Assembly (NCBI RefSeq): GCF_000158955.1
Contig: NZ_GG657757.1
Location: 66,016-125,393, forward strand
Direction: 5' to 3'
DNA: 59,378 nt
From: Streptomyces viridochromogenes DSM 40736
GTDB lineage: Bacteria > Actinomycetota > Actinomycetes > Streptomycetales > Streptomycetaceae
Shown piece after piece: positions 15,022-24,068 of this stretch; position 1 is the stretch's first letter; the number at the start of each line of letters is the position of its first letter. The position numbers and the translations under genes were made by a program. The notes under the pieces are model-generated. The model saw nothing but the letters and a program-made list of their open reading frames with translations. It was not told the DNA's origin and searched no databases.

Positions 15022-15722
15022 TGCGGGCTCCGGTCCACTTCGTGTGGTCGTGTGACTCTCGGTCATGCCAATAGGACTCGTTTGCGAAGGAGTTCGAATC
15101 CTGCGCGGCCGAACATCTGGCGCTTGAGCATCTTGATCCGGTTGACATGGCCTTCCACGACGCCGGAGTTCCAGGGCAGTGTGAGGCCGTCGATGACGGC
15201 GTCGAGGTCGCGTTCGAGATGCTGGGCAAACCGCAAGGCCGACTGCCAATGTCGACCGCAGCAGCTCGGTTCGTCGCCCGAACCTACGGGTGAGGCCGGG
15301 TACTTGCTCGGCGAAGGTCTTCCGCTGGCACGATTTCTCCTCGCAGACGAACCGCCGCACCCGCAACGACACCACGACGAGCTTGCCCGCTGTCGGCAGA
15401 TCGTGAGGGAAAACGCAGGTAGCTGCCATGTATTCGCCCAGACCAGCACCCACACCCCGTACAGGTCACCTGCCCTGCGGTCGTACGGGCAGCGACCCTG
15501 ACGACCGTGTCGGTCGTCTCGACCGATTCCATCAACACGCCCTCGACCGAGGAGAACAGCAGCTCGTTCAGCTGCGGCAGCACTTCGTTCACGGCGAAGG
15601 ACTGTCGACCACACCACCATCCAGCCGGGGGATTTTCGGGCGAATTCAACCGCCTTCAGGCGAAGGTCAACAGTCACCCTGCGTACGCGACCACATGAAG
15701 TGGACCAGAGCCCGAAAACGGG
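15022..15722 (-). mobile_element. ISL3-family element with large internal deletion
   Basis: The left end GGGCTCCGGTCCACTTCGTG and the right end CATGAAGTGGACCAGAGCCC are imperfect inverted repeats. Only ~700 bp lie between them, against 1.3-1.7 kb for a full ISL3 element. It carries the transposase remnant below. Confidence 0.65.
15063..15592 (-). pseudogene. ISL3-family transposase, deleted and frameshifted
   Basis: It begins at a GTG near 15592 (VNEVLPQLNELLFSSVEGVL) with the Cys-containing zinc-finger start (CTGCGCWSGRIHGSYLRFP), then shifts frame into RRFVCEEKSCQRKTFAEQVP. The catalytic middle, some 300 residues, is missing. After another shift the conserved end appears: LPWNSGVVEGHVNRIKMLKR, QMFGRAGFELLRKRVLLA. 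Confidence 0.8.
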
Positions 15723-16018
15723 AGTCGTTTGTCGACGGCTTCGGGAGTCACCGCGTCACCCTGTCGCTTGACCAATCTCGATGAGTTCGGGAGTCACTGA
15801 GTGCCTGTGTCTGAGCCGTCCGTGACAGAGCGGCGCTGGCGGCTCAATGGATCATGCTGGCAAGCCACTCGCTGAGCGAGTCATGGACCGGATCACCGGC
15901 ACGACCGTCTGGGCGCCGGAGCTGGCCCGCCGCGCGCCCAGTAGGGCCGTTGTCACAGGCAGCGGCTACCTTGCAGCTCAGCACAGAACCAAGGCGGGTT
16001 GCAGGAAGAGGAGCGGCA
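15593..16018. other. Gene-free 425-bp spacer
   Basis: It contains the right end of the ISL3 remnant. The repeat-like text GGGAGTCGTTTGTCGAC at about 15720-15737 also occurs on the minus strand near 14140-14160, beside the solo ISL3 end, so it belongs to DNA flanking this IS type. No gene is recognised. Confidence 0.5.
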
Positions 16019-17323
16019 ATGGTCGTCGAGGTGGGGTACGCGCAGGCGTGGGACTTGGAGGCTTGTGCGCCCTGGCGGCCGATATCCGCCGAGGAGGCCC
16101 GGGAGCGGGATGCCGCCGGGCTTCCGTACGTGGTGGTGTACCAGGAGCCGGGCCGGGAGGCTCCGCTGGAAGTCCGGCTCGTCTCCTGGCGGGACCACTA
16201 CGTCGGGCTGTGGGTCTACGACGCCCAGGGCCGCCGCACCTACGACCTGGACATGCGGCTGCTGGACGACCCGTCGCGGCTACGGCGCCGGTACTCTGTC
16301 GGCTGGTCCTACACAGACCCGGAGATGGCGGAGTTCGACAAGGCGTGCCCACGCATCACCGTGGACCTTTTCCCGGACGGGAGGGGCCGACGGACGGAGG
16401 AGCGGCAGGGGCAGGGCGGGGGCTCCTACGTCACCTCGCCCGGACTCCGGGACGACGAGCGCTGGATGGACCGCCCCGCCTTCGGGGAGTGGCCGCTGCT
16501 CTCGGCCCAGGTCCACGGGCTCATTGAGCCGCCGGGCTTCGAGGCGGCTGAGGTGGCCGAGACAGCCGAGCCAGGTGACGGACACGCCCCCGCTACCTGC
16601 TGGCGTCCGCCGCGTCCCGCGCAGCCCGGGCCGATCAACGAATTGTTCCGGCCCGGGGTGCGCGTGACCGACGGGTACCACCCCGAGATGACCGTCGTGG
16701 AGCCGCGCCGGGTCGGCACCCTGCGCGTACCCAGCGGGCTGCTGGCCGTCTCCGGCCCGGACATCGACCACGGCGACGGGCCGCGCATTACGGTCCCCGT
16801 CCCGCCCGGGGAGTACGTACTCGACGAGGCGCGGGTCCGCTTCAGCTACCACTGCGAGTGGCGGGACGCCGAGGTCACGACCACGGAACCCACGGCCGTC
16901 CGCCTGCTCGTCAGCGAGACCCCCGCAGCGAACTGGGAGATGGCCCTCGGTCCGGATGACGATCCCCGGCTGTTCATCGAGCAGCAGATAGCCGGCTTCG
17001 ACACCGACGGCGCCACCGGCTGCTTCGCCGACGCCGGGGCCTGGGATCCGCTCATCGCGCTCTTCGAGCGGGGGCTGATCCGGGGGGAGTCGGACCTGGA
17101 CGGGTACGAGGACATCGACGACGGTTCCATGTTCATGCAGCGCACCTGGGACGAGGCTTCCGGCGGCGAGCTCATGTCCTTCGCGACGACCGGGGACGGT
17201 ACCTACCCGGTGTGGGTCGGCCGTTCCGAGGCCGGTGAGGTAATCGGCGTCGTGGTGCTGGTGGAGGGGATGCCCGAGCTGCTCCCGGAGCGGGACGGAA
17301 CCCCCACCGATGCGGCTGTGTAG
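16019..17323 (+). CDS. DUF4241 domain-containing protein
   Basis: 434 residues. I chose the ATG at 16019 because AGGAAGAGGAG precedes it and similarity to the family begins only after it (GYAQAWDLEACAPWRPISAE). The N-terminal ~230 residues are not assigned. The DUF4241 domain follows at ~240-430: VEPRRVGTLRVPSGLLAVSG, ITVPVPPGEYVLDEARVRFS, GFDTDGATGCFADAGAWDPL and SGGELMSFATTGDGTYPVWV. No signal peptide. The function is unknown; the C-terminal domain has been seen as a stand-alone protein in many Streptomyces. No partner gene is adjacent. Confidence 0.8.
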   Translation: MVVEVGYAQAWDLEACAPWRPISAEEARERDAAGLPYVVVYQEPGREAPLEVRLVSWRDHYVGLWVYDAQGRRTYDLDMRLLDDPSRLRRRYSVGWSYTDPEMAEFDKACPRITVDLFPDGRGRRTEERQGQGGGSYVTSPGLRDDERWMDRPAFGEWPLLSAQVHGLIEPPGFEAAEVAETAEPGDGHAPATCWRPPRPAQPGPINELFRPGVRVTDGYHPEMTVVEPRRVGTLRVPSGLLAVSGPDIDHGDGPRITVPVPPGEYVLDEARVRFSYHCEWRDAEVTTTEPTAVRLLVSETPAANWEMALGPDDDPRLFIEQQIAGFDTDGATGCFADAGAWDPLIALFERGLIRGESDLDGYEDIDDGSMFMQRTWDEASGGELMSFATTGDGTYPVWVGRSEAGEVIGVVVLVEGMPELLPERDGTPTDAAV

Positions 17324-17382
17324 GCAGGGTCCTCTTGCGGCCGCAGTCGCCAATTGCGGCGCCAAACCGGGGTGAGTTGCCG

Positions 17383-17511
17383 GTGATCGAGATTGTGAAG
17401 GCCCTCTCCCCGGCCGAGCGAGCGGTGACTCTCGCTCTCGGCGCCCGTGGGATCACCAGCCGGTGGTGTGCCTGCGACCCGACAGCCCGCTCGCATCCCG
17501 AGCTGCGGTGA
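17383..17511 (+). CDS. Possible 42-residue peptide or gene remnant
   Basis: A GTG-started frame reading VIEIVKALSPAERAVTLALG then ARGITSRWCACDPTARSHP. The amphipathic helix and codon use look coding, but there is no close ribosome site and no family is known to me. It may be a remnant cut by the IS1380 fragment downstream. Confidence 0.25.
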   Translation: MIEIVKALSPAERAVTLALGARGITSRWCACDPTARSHPELR

Positions 17512-17561
17512 GCGTGTACGACCTGCTGACCCAGCCCTGATCGCCATGCGCTCCGGTTACG

Positions 17562-18346
17562 TCATGAACCGCTATGTGCGGTGCCGCCGCCGGAATCGGT
17601 ACGGATCAGCGTCTGCCGCCCCCGCCGGAGCCGCTTCGGCAGCTGGGCCAGGGCCAGCCTGGTGGCCTCGATGTGGTCGGCGGCGGTGCTGGAGCCCGCA
17701 TTGCCGGGCCGCAGCAGGCCCACCACCGGCTCACCGGACCCGCCGCGGCCGTGGTCGACGAACCCCATCAGCGGATGGTGACCGAAGGTCTTCTTCCAGG
17801 TCGCGGCGGCGTCCTGCTTCTCGGAGCGCCAGGACGAGGACCCCGTCGACGTCCACGATCACCTGCCCACCCGCGTCCGGCGCCGCATCCCCTACGAACC
17901 TGCCAGACACGTTCGCGTACTTCAGCACGGGCGGTGCGCAGGGCGGCCAGGACCCGCTGCCCGCCCGACGCCAGCGTGCCGATCAGCCGGGAGACCGTCG
18001 GGTCGGAGGCCACCGGTCCGAACACGGCCGGCTCGGCCCGCAACATGCCCACATCGGCCAGGCAGTCCCCGCCCAGCGCCACCGCGAGCGCCACATCCAG
18101 CAGGATCTTGCCCGGATCGTGCACCGCCCGCGACTTGCGCCACGGCTCAAGCGCCACCGATATCGCCGCATCCAGACCGGACTTGCGGACCGTCTCGGCC
18201 GGCAGCACCGCACCGGCCTGCGAGACGACCCCGCGACCGCCGCCCTCGACGCGGACACGCGGGTAGAACGGGTAGAACCCGATACGCTTCTTCACCTGGA
18301 AAGTGCCTCCGGCGGTGGCGGGAACCAGGCCCTCAGCAATTCTCAT
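17562..18346 (-). pseudogene. IS1380-family transposase, 5' part, frameshifted
   Basis: From the start at 18346 the frame gives RVEGGGRGVVSQAGAVLPAE, HDPGKILLDVALAVALGGDC and VFGPVASDPTVSRLIGTLAS, the N-terminal half of IS1380 transposases. It shifts frame after RERVWQ into DAAPDAGGQVIVDVDGVLVL (catalytic Asp region), shifts again to MGFVDHGRGGSGEPVVGLLR and IRTDSGGGTA, then stops. The C-terminal half with the catalytic Glu is missing. A 9-bp duplication near the start encodes an extra Tyr-Pro-Phe (GFYPFYPRV). Confidence 0.85.
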
Positions 18347-18368
18347 TCTCGCTGGTCAGAGGCACTTT
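18174..18368 (-). repeat. IS1380 5'-end direct repeat, copy 1 (195 bp)
   Basis: Almost identical to 19192-19377 and in the same orientation. It is nine bases longer because of a tandem duplication (GGGTAGAAC twice). It contains the transposase start and an upstream inverted repeat (AAAGTGCCTC at 18300-18309 and GAGGCACTTT at 18359-18368). Confidence 0.85.
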
Positions 18369-18426
18369 GTCAGAGGCACCTTCTGCATTCTTGATCACCA
18401 GCTGGACGCCTCGTGGAAGCGCGAGG

Positions 18427-19080
18427 CTAGCGAACGTTCGCTCGGACCGCCTCTTCGATCGGTGTCGAACCCGTGTTGAGTTCGAGGATCTGCCGACCGA
18501 TACGGGGCTCGTGGAGCAGTTCGGCGAGGGTGCCGGCAACGTCGTCGCGGGCGATCTGGCCGTGGAACTCTGCTGGACCGAGGGACACGGCGCCAGCTCC
18601 TGGACCATCGAGAAGCAGGGAGGGACGGAGAACCAGCCAGTTCAGCTCACTGCGGCTGAGCGCGATGTCTGCGTCCTTCTTCACGGCGAAGTAGTATTCG
18701 ACCTCCTCGCCGAGGTCGCGTTCCCGCCATGATTCTGGGAGCACTGAGACCAGTGCAAAGCGCTCGACACCGGCCAGGCGTGCCGCCTCGATCGCTTTCG
18801 CGACCCCGTCGCCGTCGATAGCCTTCGTGATCTCCTTGCTACCGCCATTCGACCCGGCGCTGAAGACGATCGCGTCGACACTGCCGAACGTTGCCGCCAG
18901 CTCTTCCACGGTCATGCTGGAGAGATCGCCGACTCGTGCGTTCATGCCTCGCGTTGCGAGCTCGGCGTGCTGGTCTTCTCGGCGAACGAGCCCGCGGACG
19001 GCGTCTCCTCGCGAGCGCAGTTTCTGCGCGAGCAGACCGCCGACGCCGCCGGTGATGCCGATGATGAAAACGTCCATCAT
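18427..19080 (-). CDS. NAD(P)-binding SDR-type (NmrA-like) protein
   Basis: 217 residues from the Met-Met at 19080. The atypical-SDR nucleotide motif is GITGGVGGLLAQKLRSRGD, followed by RGLVRREDQ (NADP-type Arg), VDAIVFSAGSNGG and the stretch WLVLRPSLLLDGPGAG. It probably binds NADP(H) as a redox sensor or reductase of unknown substrate. The gene lies alone between two same-orientation fragments of an IS1380 5' end, so recombination between them would delete it. Confidence 0.75.
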   Translation of the reverse strand: MMDVFIIGITGGVGGLLAQKLRSRGDAVRGLVRREDQHAELATRGMNARVGDLSSMTVEELAATFGSVDAIVFSAGSNGGSKEITKAIDGDGVAKAIEAARLAGVERFALVSVLPESWRERDLGEEVEYYFAVKKDADIALSRSELNWLVLRPSLLLDGPGAGAVSLGPAEFHGQIARDDVAGTLAELLHEPRIGRQILELNTGSTPIEEAVRANVR

Positions 19081-19191
19081 GGATGCTCCGTTCACTCAAA
19101 GCAGCTCGTCGGCTCCATCGTCCGTGAGGCCGATTCCTCAGCGTTCAACGGCCCGAGTCCTCGCGTGCATTCCGGGCTACCAGCCGTATTC

Positions 19192-19355
19192 AGGCCGGAC
19201 TTGCGGACCGTCTCGACCAGCAGCACCGCACCGGCCTGCGAGACGACCCCGCGACCGCCGCCCTCGACGCGGACACGCGGGTAGGACCCGATACGCTTCT
19301 TCACCTGGAAAGTGCCTCCGGCGGTGGCGGGAACCAGGCCCTCAGCAATCCTCAC
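19192..19355 (-). pseudogene. IS1380-family transposase, N-terminal fragment, copy 2
   Basis: The start MRIAEGLVPATAGGTFQVKK through SQAGAVLLVETVRKSGLNT matches the first ~60 residues of the copy at 18346 and then breaks off at about 19192. It lacks the 9-bp duplication and is therefore closer to the ancestral form. Confidence 0.8.
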
Positions 19356-19377
19356 TCTCGCTGGTCAGAGGCACTTT
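19192..19377 (-). repeat. IS1380 5'-end direct repeat, copy 2 (186 bp)
   Basis: Partner of 18174-18368. The two copies are about 1 kb apart and bracket the SDR gene. Confidence 0.85.
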
Positions 19378-19426
19378 CTGCTTTCATCACCACCAGTCGG
19401 ACAGCCCGCTTCGGGAAAGCGTGAGG

Positions 19427-19700
19427 TTAGCGGTGGCGCCGGGGGTCGGGCTGACGCCGTGTGGCGTGGATGGAACCGAGCAGATTGAGGGACTGGGCGC
19501 TGGGGCTGCCTGGTTCGGCATGGTAGATGACGAGCTGCTGGCCGGGCGCTTCGCGGACGTCGAAAGCCTGGTAGGTGAGAGTGAGGGGGCCGACGTCCGG
19601 GTGAAGGAAGTGTTTGGCGTCCCGGGTCTTGCCGCGCTGTCGCAGCGCCGGGCTGACCCGCTCGGCGGCGTGACTGGAGGGCCGGTCGTTCGGCGTGGCC
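19427..19700 (-). pseudogene. MmyB-type XRE regulator, C-terminal ligand-domain fragment
   Basis: Residues such as RGKTRDAKHFLHPDVGPLTL, TYQAFDVREAPGQQLVIYHA and EPGSPSAQSLNLLGSIHATR are the end of the MmyB-like ligand-binding domain found after an N-terminal XRE HTH. The HTH and the first half of the ligand domain are missing; upstream sequence is unrelated. A non-functional leftover. Confidence 0.75.
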
Positions 19701-19782
19701 CCGGCCAGCCGGCCACCGTCCCGACCACGCCGGGCAAGTCGACACTGATCGGCTACACCTGCCGGCGCACCGACGCCCATGC

Positions 19783-20396
19783 ATGACCCCCGTCGCGACC
19801 GGCCGCCCCGACGCCTCGCCGGTTGAGGAATCGCCCTTGCACCTAACGGAGTTCACCCGCACGCTCGCCAACTGCCTGCCCGGCTGCAGCCCGACCTGGC
19901 CACGGTGCCCATCGCCACCGACCCGGCCAGCGACCTGATCTGGGACAGCGGCCCCCTGCCATACACCGCGTTCGAAACGGACAACATCCAGCGCAGCGTG
20001 CTCACCCACCACTGGGGCCTGCAGCTATACGTTATGCCCCGCCTCCACCGCCCCGGCGAGTACTTGGCGCTGCCGATGCTGCCCGCCAACACCAGCCACC
20101 AGCACGTGACGGGCCTCAAAGCCCCGCGCGGCATCGCCGTCCCCGCCGACCCCGTCCGCGCCGCGGCCCTGCTGCACCGGCGGCTGCTGACCGAGTACCG
20201 CCTCTCCGCCCCCACTCCGATCCGGCGCAGCAGTCCCGGACACCTCCAGGTCCACGTCACCCTCGACGAATGCCGCCGTCCGCGGATCCCTCTCAACGTA
20301 GCGGACATGTTCGCGATGACGCCCGCTCTTCTGCGTTCCACTCGATCGGGTGTCCTCGTCGGTGCGTCATGCGACCAGCAGACTCCTGAAAGGTGA
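19783..20396 (+). pseudogene. Conserved hypothetical gene with one-base frameshift
   Basis: An ATG at 19783 gives SPVEESPLHLTEFTRTLANC LPG; then one G appears to be missing (GGCTGCAGCCC, expected GGCTGGCAGCCC for Gly-Trp-Gln-Pro). The downstream frame continues as DLATVPIATDPASDLIWDSG, YTAFETDNIQRSVLTHHWGL, LYVMPRLHRPGEYLALPMLP. It is probably a ~200-residue actinobacterial protein of unknown function. The last ~30 residues look unrelated, so the 3' end may be replaced as well. A sequencing error cannot be excluded. Confidence 0.5.
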
Positions 20397-20485
20397 AGTT
20401 CTCCGTGCTCAAGTCCTCGGCCGCTGAAATCGCGGTCGTCATAGCGACGGAATGACTCTCATAACGACCGGTCCGAAGAAGCGGG

Positions 20486-21138
20486 TCAGCCCGCCCCGCC
20501 GTCGAGCAGCCAGTTGTAGCGCAGCCGCAGCGCCCGCTCCGTGCTGGCTGCCACAGTAACGAGCCCGACCACGACGTTGCCCCATGCCGATAGACCAATG
20601 GGCGAGGTGAAGGTCCCGACGTACTGGGCGACGCCCTCCGGCGCCCGGGTGACCTGTTCGGCGAGCTGAAGGATCAGGAGAACCAGGCCGATGACGAGCA
20701 CGATCGACGAGAGGAACCGATCCAGCGGCTCAGCGCGGGGTGCGCGCGGTCGAGGTGCGCGCGGCGCCCTTCGGCGGAGGCGGGGTCCGGGACGAGTTGG
20801 TGCTCGGCCCCCTCGGCGGTGACGTAGTGGCAGCGCTTGAGCCCGAAGGCGCTCGTCCTTACGTCGACGGTGCCGCCCTGGACGGGGAAGACGGCAGGGA
20901 CTTTGGACTCTGCGTGATGCCTGCCGTCGAGGTACAGGTGGGCCTTGACGTAGCCCTCCGACTGATTCTGGTGCCTGACGTCGACGGCGTAGACCATCTG
21001 TCGGCCGGCATCGTCCGTCAGCCGAAGATGGAACAGTGCGCGGGTGAGCATCTGCCACCAGCGGAAACGCTTCAACTGTCGCCCGTCCCCGGACTTGACC
21101 CGCTGCACGGCCCGACGGTGCCGCCATTCCTTGAGCAT
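20486..21138 (-). pseudogene. Two-span membrane protein, frameshifted
   Basis: From the ATG at 21138 the frame reads MLKEWRHRRAVQRVKSGDGR, FRWWQMLTRALFHLRLTDDA, TSAFGLKRCHYVTAEGAEHQ, then DRAHPALSRWIG. Near 20724 one base is missing, and the membrane part continues in the next frame: FLSSIVLVIGLVLLILQLAE and GNVVVGLVTVAASTERALRL, ending with LLDGGAG. The intact protein would be about 217 residues, with a soluble N-terminal domain and two C-terminal helices. The function is unknown. A 13-bp gap separates it from the hydrolase upstream, so they may be co-transcribed. Confidence 0.6.
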
Positions 21139-21151
21139 GCCCGCACTCCTG

Positions 21152-22606
21152 TTACTTGCTGGGTTCGGCTGCGCAGGCGAGGTCCTGCGGCGGGCGTTGC
21201 CCGGTGGTCAGGAACGCGGTCACCGCGTCGTTCGCGCAGACGTTGGGGCCGGACGGATAGACGCCGTGCCCGCCCTGGTCGGCCGTCACCATCGTGGCCC
21301 GCTTCCCGAACGCCCGCCGCAGCTTCTGGGCGCTGGCCAGCGGTGTCCCCGGGTCGCGTTCGTTCTGCGCCATGAGCACGTTCGACGGGCCCCGGTCACC
21401 GATGCGCACCGGCCATTCGACCCGCTTGTCCGGCCACAAGGCGCACGGTCCGATGCTGGCCGTGGACCCGCCCAGCATGGGGTATTTCAGCCGGTCGACC
21501 GCGACGTTGCGCTGATACTCCCGGACCGTCTCCGGCCATCGATCGTCGCCGCATATCACTGAAAAGCGGGCGGACATGAGGTTCTCCATGTTCGGAAACG
21601 GCGGGCTGGGCGGCGGCGGCTGGTTCGTGTCGAGTGCCTGCCAGGTCTTGGCCACCAGGGGCATGCCCGCATCGCTGTAGAGGCCCTCGAACGTCATCCA
21701 TCGGAACAACGTCCCATCGAAGCCGTGGACCGGTTTCGCTTCCAGCCGCTCGGCGAGATCGAAGAACTTCGCCCTCACCTGCTCCGGCGTGGTGCCCAGA
21801 CCGTACTCGGGGTGCGCGGCCGCGAACGCCGCGAAGTCCGGGAACCGGTCTTCCATTCCACGGGCGAGCAACCGCATGGCCGTGACGTCGTAGCCGCCGG
21901 GGCCCGGATTGCTGTCGAGCACGACCCGGTCGCTGCGCTTCGGGAACATCGTCGTGTACACCGCACCGAGGTAGCTGCCGTAGGAGGCACCGAGGTACGA
22001 GAGCGTCGGCTCGCCCAGCGCCGCCCGGATCCGGTCCATGTCGCGCGCGATGTTCGCGGTGGTGGTGTACGGCAGCATCCACGCCGTCCGCGAGGTGGCG
22101 CACTGCTCGGCGACGATCCGCGCGTTCCCCGCTTCCCGTGCGACAGCGGCCGCGGTGTGCGCGTACTGCGCGACGTTGCCGCGTGCCTGCTGCTCCGGCG
22201 TCAGATCGCAGGTCACCGGCGTGCTGCGGCCGACGCCACGCGGGTCGAAGCCGATCACGTCGTAGGAGTCCAGCACCTCCTGCGGCAGCCCTGAGCCGGC
22301 GAGAACGGCCGGGTAGCCGAGTCCCGCGATGCCAGGGCCGCCCGGATTGGTCAGCAGCACGCCGCGGCGCTGCGAGGGTTCCTTGCTCGCCAGCCGGGAG
22401 ATCGCGATCTCTATCTGCCGGCCGTCCGGATCCCGGTAGTTCAGGGGGACTTCGAGCGTTGAGCACTCCAGACGGGGCAAGGCTGCCTTCTCCGAGCACG
22501 GGCCCCACCGCACGGTGTCCGGCGTCGCCGCCTCAGACACTCCCGGCATCGCGGTCGCCGCCGCCACCGCGGTGGCGGCGAGGGCTAGGGACAAGGTTCG
22601 GTGCAT
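21152..22606 (-). CDS. Secreted alpha/beta hydrolase of the tripeptidyl aminopeptidase type
   Basis: 484 residues. The start at 22606 has AGGAGG eight bases upstream and a signal peptide (MHRTLSLALAATAVAAATAM, cut after VSEA). The family marks are LEVPLNYRDPDGRQIEIAIS, LLTNPGGPG (oxyanion region), DVIGFDPRGVGRSTPVTC, the nucleophile Ser in GASYGSYLG, Asp in QNERDPGTP and His in GGHGVYPSG, plus the TAP-like C-terminal domain. Such enzymes remove N-terminal tripeptides from secreted proteins or peptides outside the cell. It is divergent from a two-component system across a perfect 12-bp inverted repeat. Confidence 0.9.
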   Translation of the reverse strand: MHRTLSLALAATAVAAATAMPGVSEAATPDTVRWGPCSEKAALPRLECSTLEVPLNYRDPDGRQIEIAISRLASKEPSQRRGVLLTNPGGPGIAGLGYPAVLAGSGLPQEVLDSYDVIGFDPRGVGRSTPVTCDLTPEQQARGNVAQYAHTAAAVAREAGNARIVAEQCATSRTAWMLPYTTTANIARDMDRIRAALGEPTLSYLGASYGSYLGAVYTTMFPKRSDRVVLDSNPGPGGYDVTAMRLLARGMEDRFPDFAAFAAAHPEYGLGTTPEQVRAKFFDLAERLEAKPVHGFDGTLFRWMTFEGLYSDAGMPLVAKTWQALDTNQPPPPSPPFPNMENLMSARFSVICGDDRWPETVREYQRNVAVDRLKYPMLGGSTASIGPCALWPDKRVEWPVRIGDRGPSNVLMAQNERDPGTPLASAQKLRRAFGKRATMVTADQGGHGVYPSGPNVCANDAVTAFLTTGQRPPQDLACAAEPSK

Positions 22607-22790
22607 CTGATGTCCTCCTGAGGGGCGCACGGGGGCGCCGGAACGGGCGTGCTCGCCTCGGACCCGCGGGGGATCGCCGAGGGCGATCGCCGCTGGGGCG
22701 GACAGGGCTGTGATCACCATCCCGACCGCCTCGACGAGTCTGTCCGTGCGGCGCCGCCGGCACATCGGCCTGGCGGCTCGGATCGCCTTC

Positions 22791-22823
22791 GACCAGAGTC
22801 GAGACGGTGGTTCGACTCTGGTC
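22791..22823. promoter_or_regulatory. Perfect 12-bp inverted repeat between divergent genes
   Basis: GACCAGAGTCGA and TCGACTCTGGTC flank a 9-bp spacer. It lies 60 bp before the histidine kinase and 185 bp before the hydrolase start. Its symmetry and position suit a dimeric regulator binding site; a hairpin in RNA is the alternative. Confidence 0.6.
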
Positions 22824-22883
22824 TAAGGACACATCAGCCCCCGGTCTGACCCAACGGCCGTACGGCTTCGCGACAATGGCCAG

Positions 22884-24068
22884 GTGTATACAGACGTCGC
22901 GCCACGGCTCGGGGGATGGCAGCAGACCTGGCGGCTGGTGGCGGCTGCGGCAGTGGGCATACCGACCTGGCTCTCCGTCGGTGTGCTGCTGCCGCGTGGG
23001 TGCGCGACCGATACGTGTTCCTGGTTCGTCACCGGTGATCCGCTGGTGGCTCTCGGCTGCCTGACGGCGCTTGTGTGGCGACGGCGGTTCCCGCTCGCCG
23101 TCGCCATGACGGTCGCGATCGCCTCACCCGCGTCGGCACTCGCTACCGGCGCCGCGCTGCTGGCGCTGGCTTCGCTCGCCACCCGTCGCCGTCCGATGGA
23201 GATCGGAGTCGTCGGGCTGGCCTACGTGACCGCGTCACAGTTCGCTGTCGGGCTCCACCCGGTCCGGAGCCCTCCCGGCTCGCTTTGGTTTCAGCTCGCG
23301 TTCCCGGCACTGACCGCAGGCATCGCGGTGGCCGTGGGCATGGCCGTCGGCGCGCGGCGTGTCGAAGTGCGGTCCCTGCGAGAGCGGGCGGAGAGCGCGG
23401 AACGGGAACAGACCGCACGAGCGGCGCAGGCACGGGCTCTGGAACGCAACAGGATCGCCCGCGAGATGCACGACGTGCTCGCGCACCGGATCTCCCTGGT
23501 CGCCATGCAGGCCGGAGTGCTGGACCACCGCAGCGACCTCACAGCAGAGGAAAACCGCGTGCTGGTCCGCGGCATCGCCGACGGCTCCCACCAAGCCCTG
23601 GAAGAACTACGGGATGTCCTCGGTGTGCTCCGGGCCGACTCGGGCCGTCCGGAACCACCCCAACCCTCCCTCGACCGCCTCCCCGAACTGGTGGCCGACG
23701 CCCGCGCCTCCGGACTGGACGTCACGCTCACCACAACCGTGGCGGGACAACCGTCCGACGTCGTCGGACGAACCTGCTACCGGATCGTCCAGGAAGGACT
23801 GACCAACGCCGCCAAACACGCCCCGGACACACACGTACACATCACCCTCGAAGGGACAGCCGGCGACAAACTCAACGTCAGCGTCCGCAACTCCCCGGGG
23901 ACCACAAAAAACGCACAACCACCGGCATCGGGATTCGGCCTGCTCGGCCTCACCGAACGAGTCAACCTCGCCGGCGGAAAACTCAACCACCACCCCACAC
24001 CCGACAACGGATATCTCCTCACCGCGCAACTACCCTGGCCGGACCCCACCCACGAAAAGAGAACCTGA
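22884..24068 (+). CDS. NarL-family sensor histidine kinase
   Basis: 394 residues, GTG start. Four to five hydrophobic helices fill residues 15-160 (VAAAAVGIPTWLSVGVLLPR, FPALTAGIAVAVGMAVGARR). A coiled coil follows, then a HisKA_3 dimerisation domain with the phosphoacceptor His in RNRIAREMHDVLAHRISLVA. The ATPase domain shows VQEGLTNAAKHAP (N box) and GFGLLGLTERV (G box). No large extracellular sensor is present, so it probably senses a membrane signal. The response regulator gene begins on the base after its stop. Confidence 0.9.
   Translation: MYTDVAPRLGGWQQTWRLVAAAAVGIPTWLSVGVLLPRGCATDTCSWFVTGDPLVALGCLTALVWRRRFPLAVAMTVAIASPASALATGAALLALASLATRRRPMEIGVVGLAYVTASQFAVGLHPVRSPPGSLWFQLAFPALTAGIAVAVGMAVGARRVEVRSLRERAESAEREQTARAAQARALERNRIAREMHDVLAHRISLVAMQAGVLDHRSDLTAEENRVLVRGIADGSHQALEELRDVLGVLRADSGRPEPPQPSLDRLPELVADARASGLDVTLTTTVAGQPSDVVGRTCYRIVQEGLTNAAKHAPDTHVHITLEGTAGDKLNVSVRNSPGTTKNAQPPASGFGLLGLTERVNLAGGKLNHHPTPDNGYLLTAQLPWPDPTHEKRT

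Noticed and set aside
15083..15096. TTCGAATCC-like text resembling a tRNA T-arm.
   Set aside because: It lies inside the ISL3 transposase coding sequence and no acceptor, D or anticodon arms can be drawn around it.
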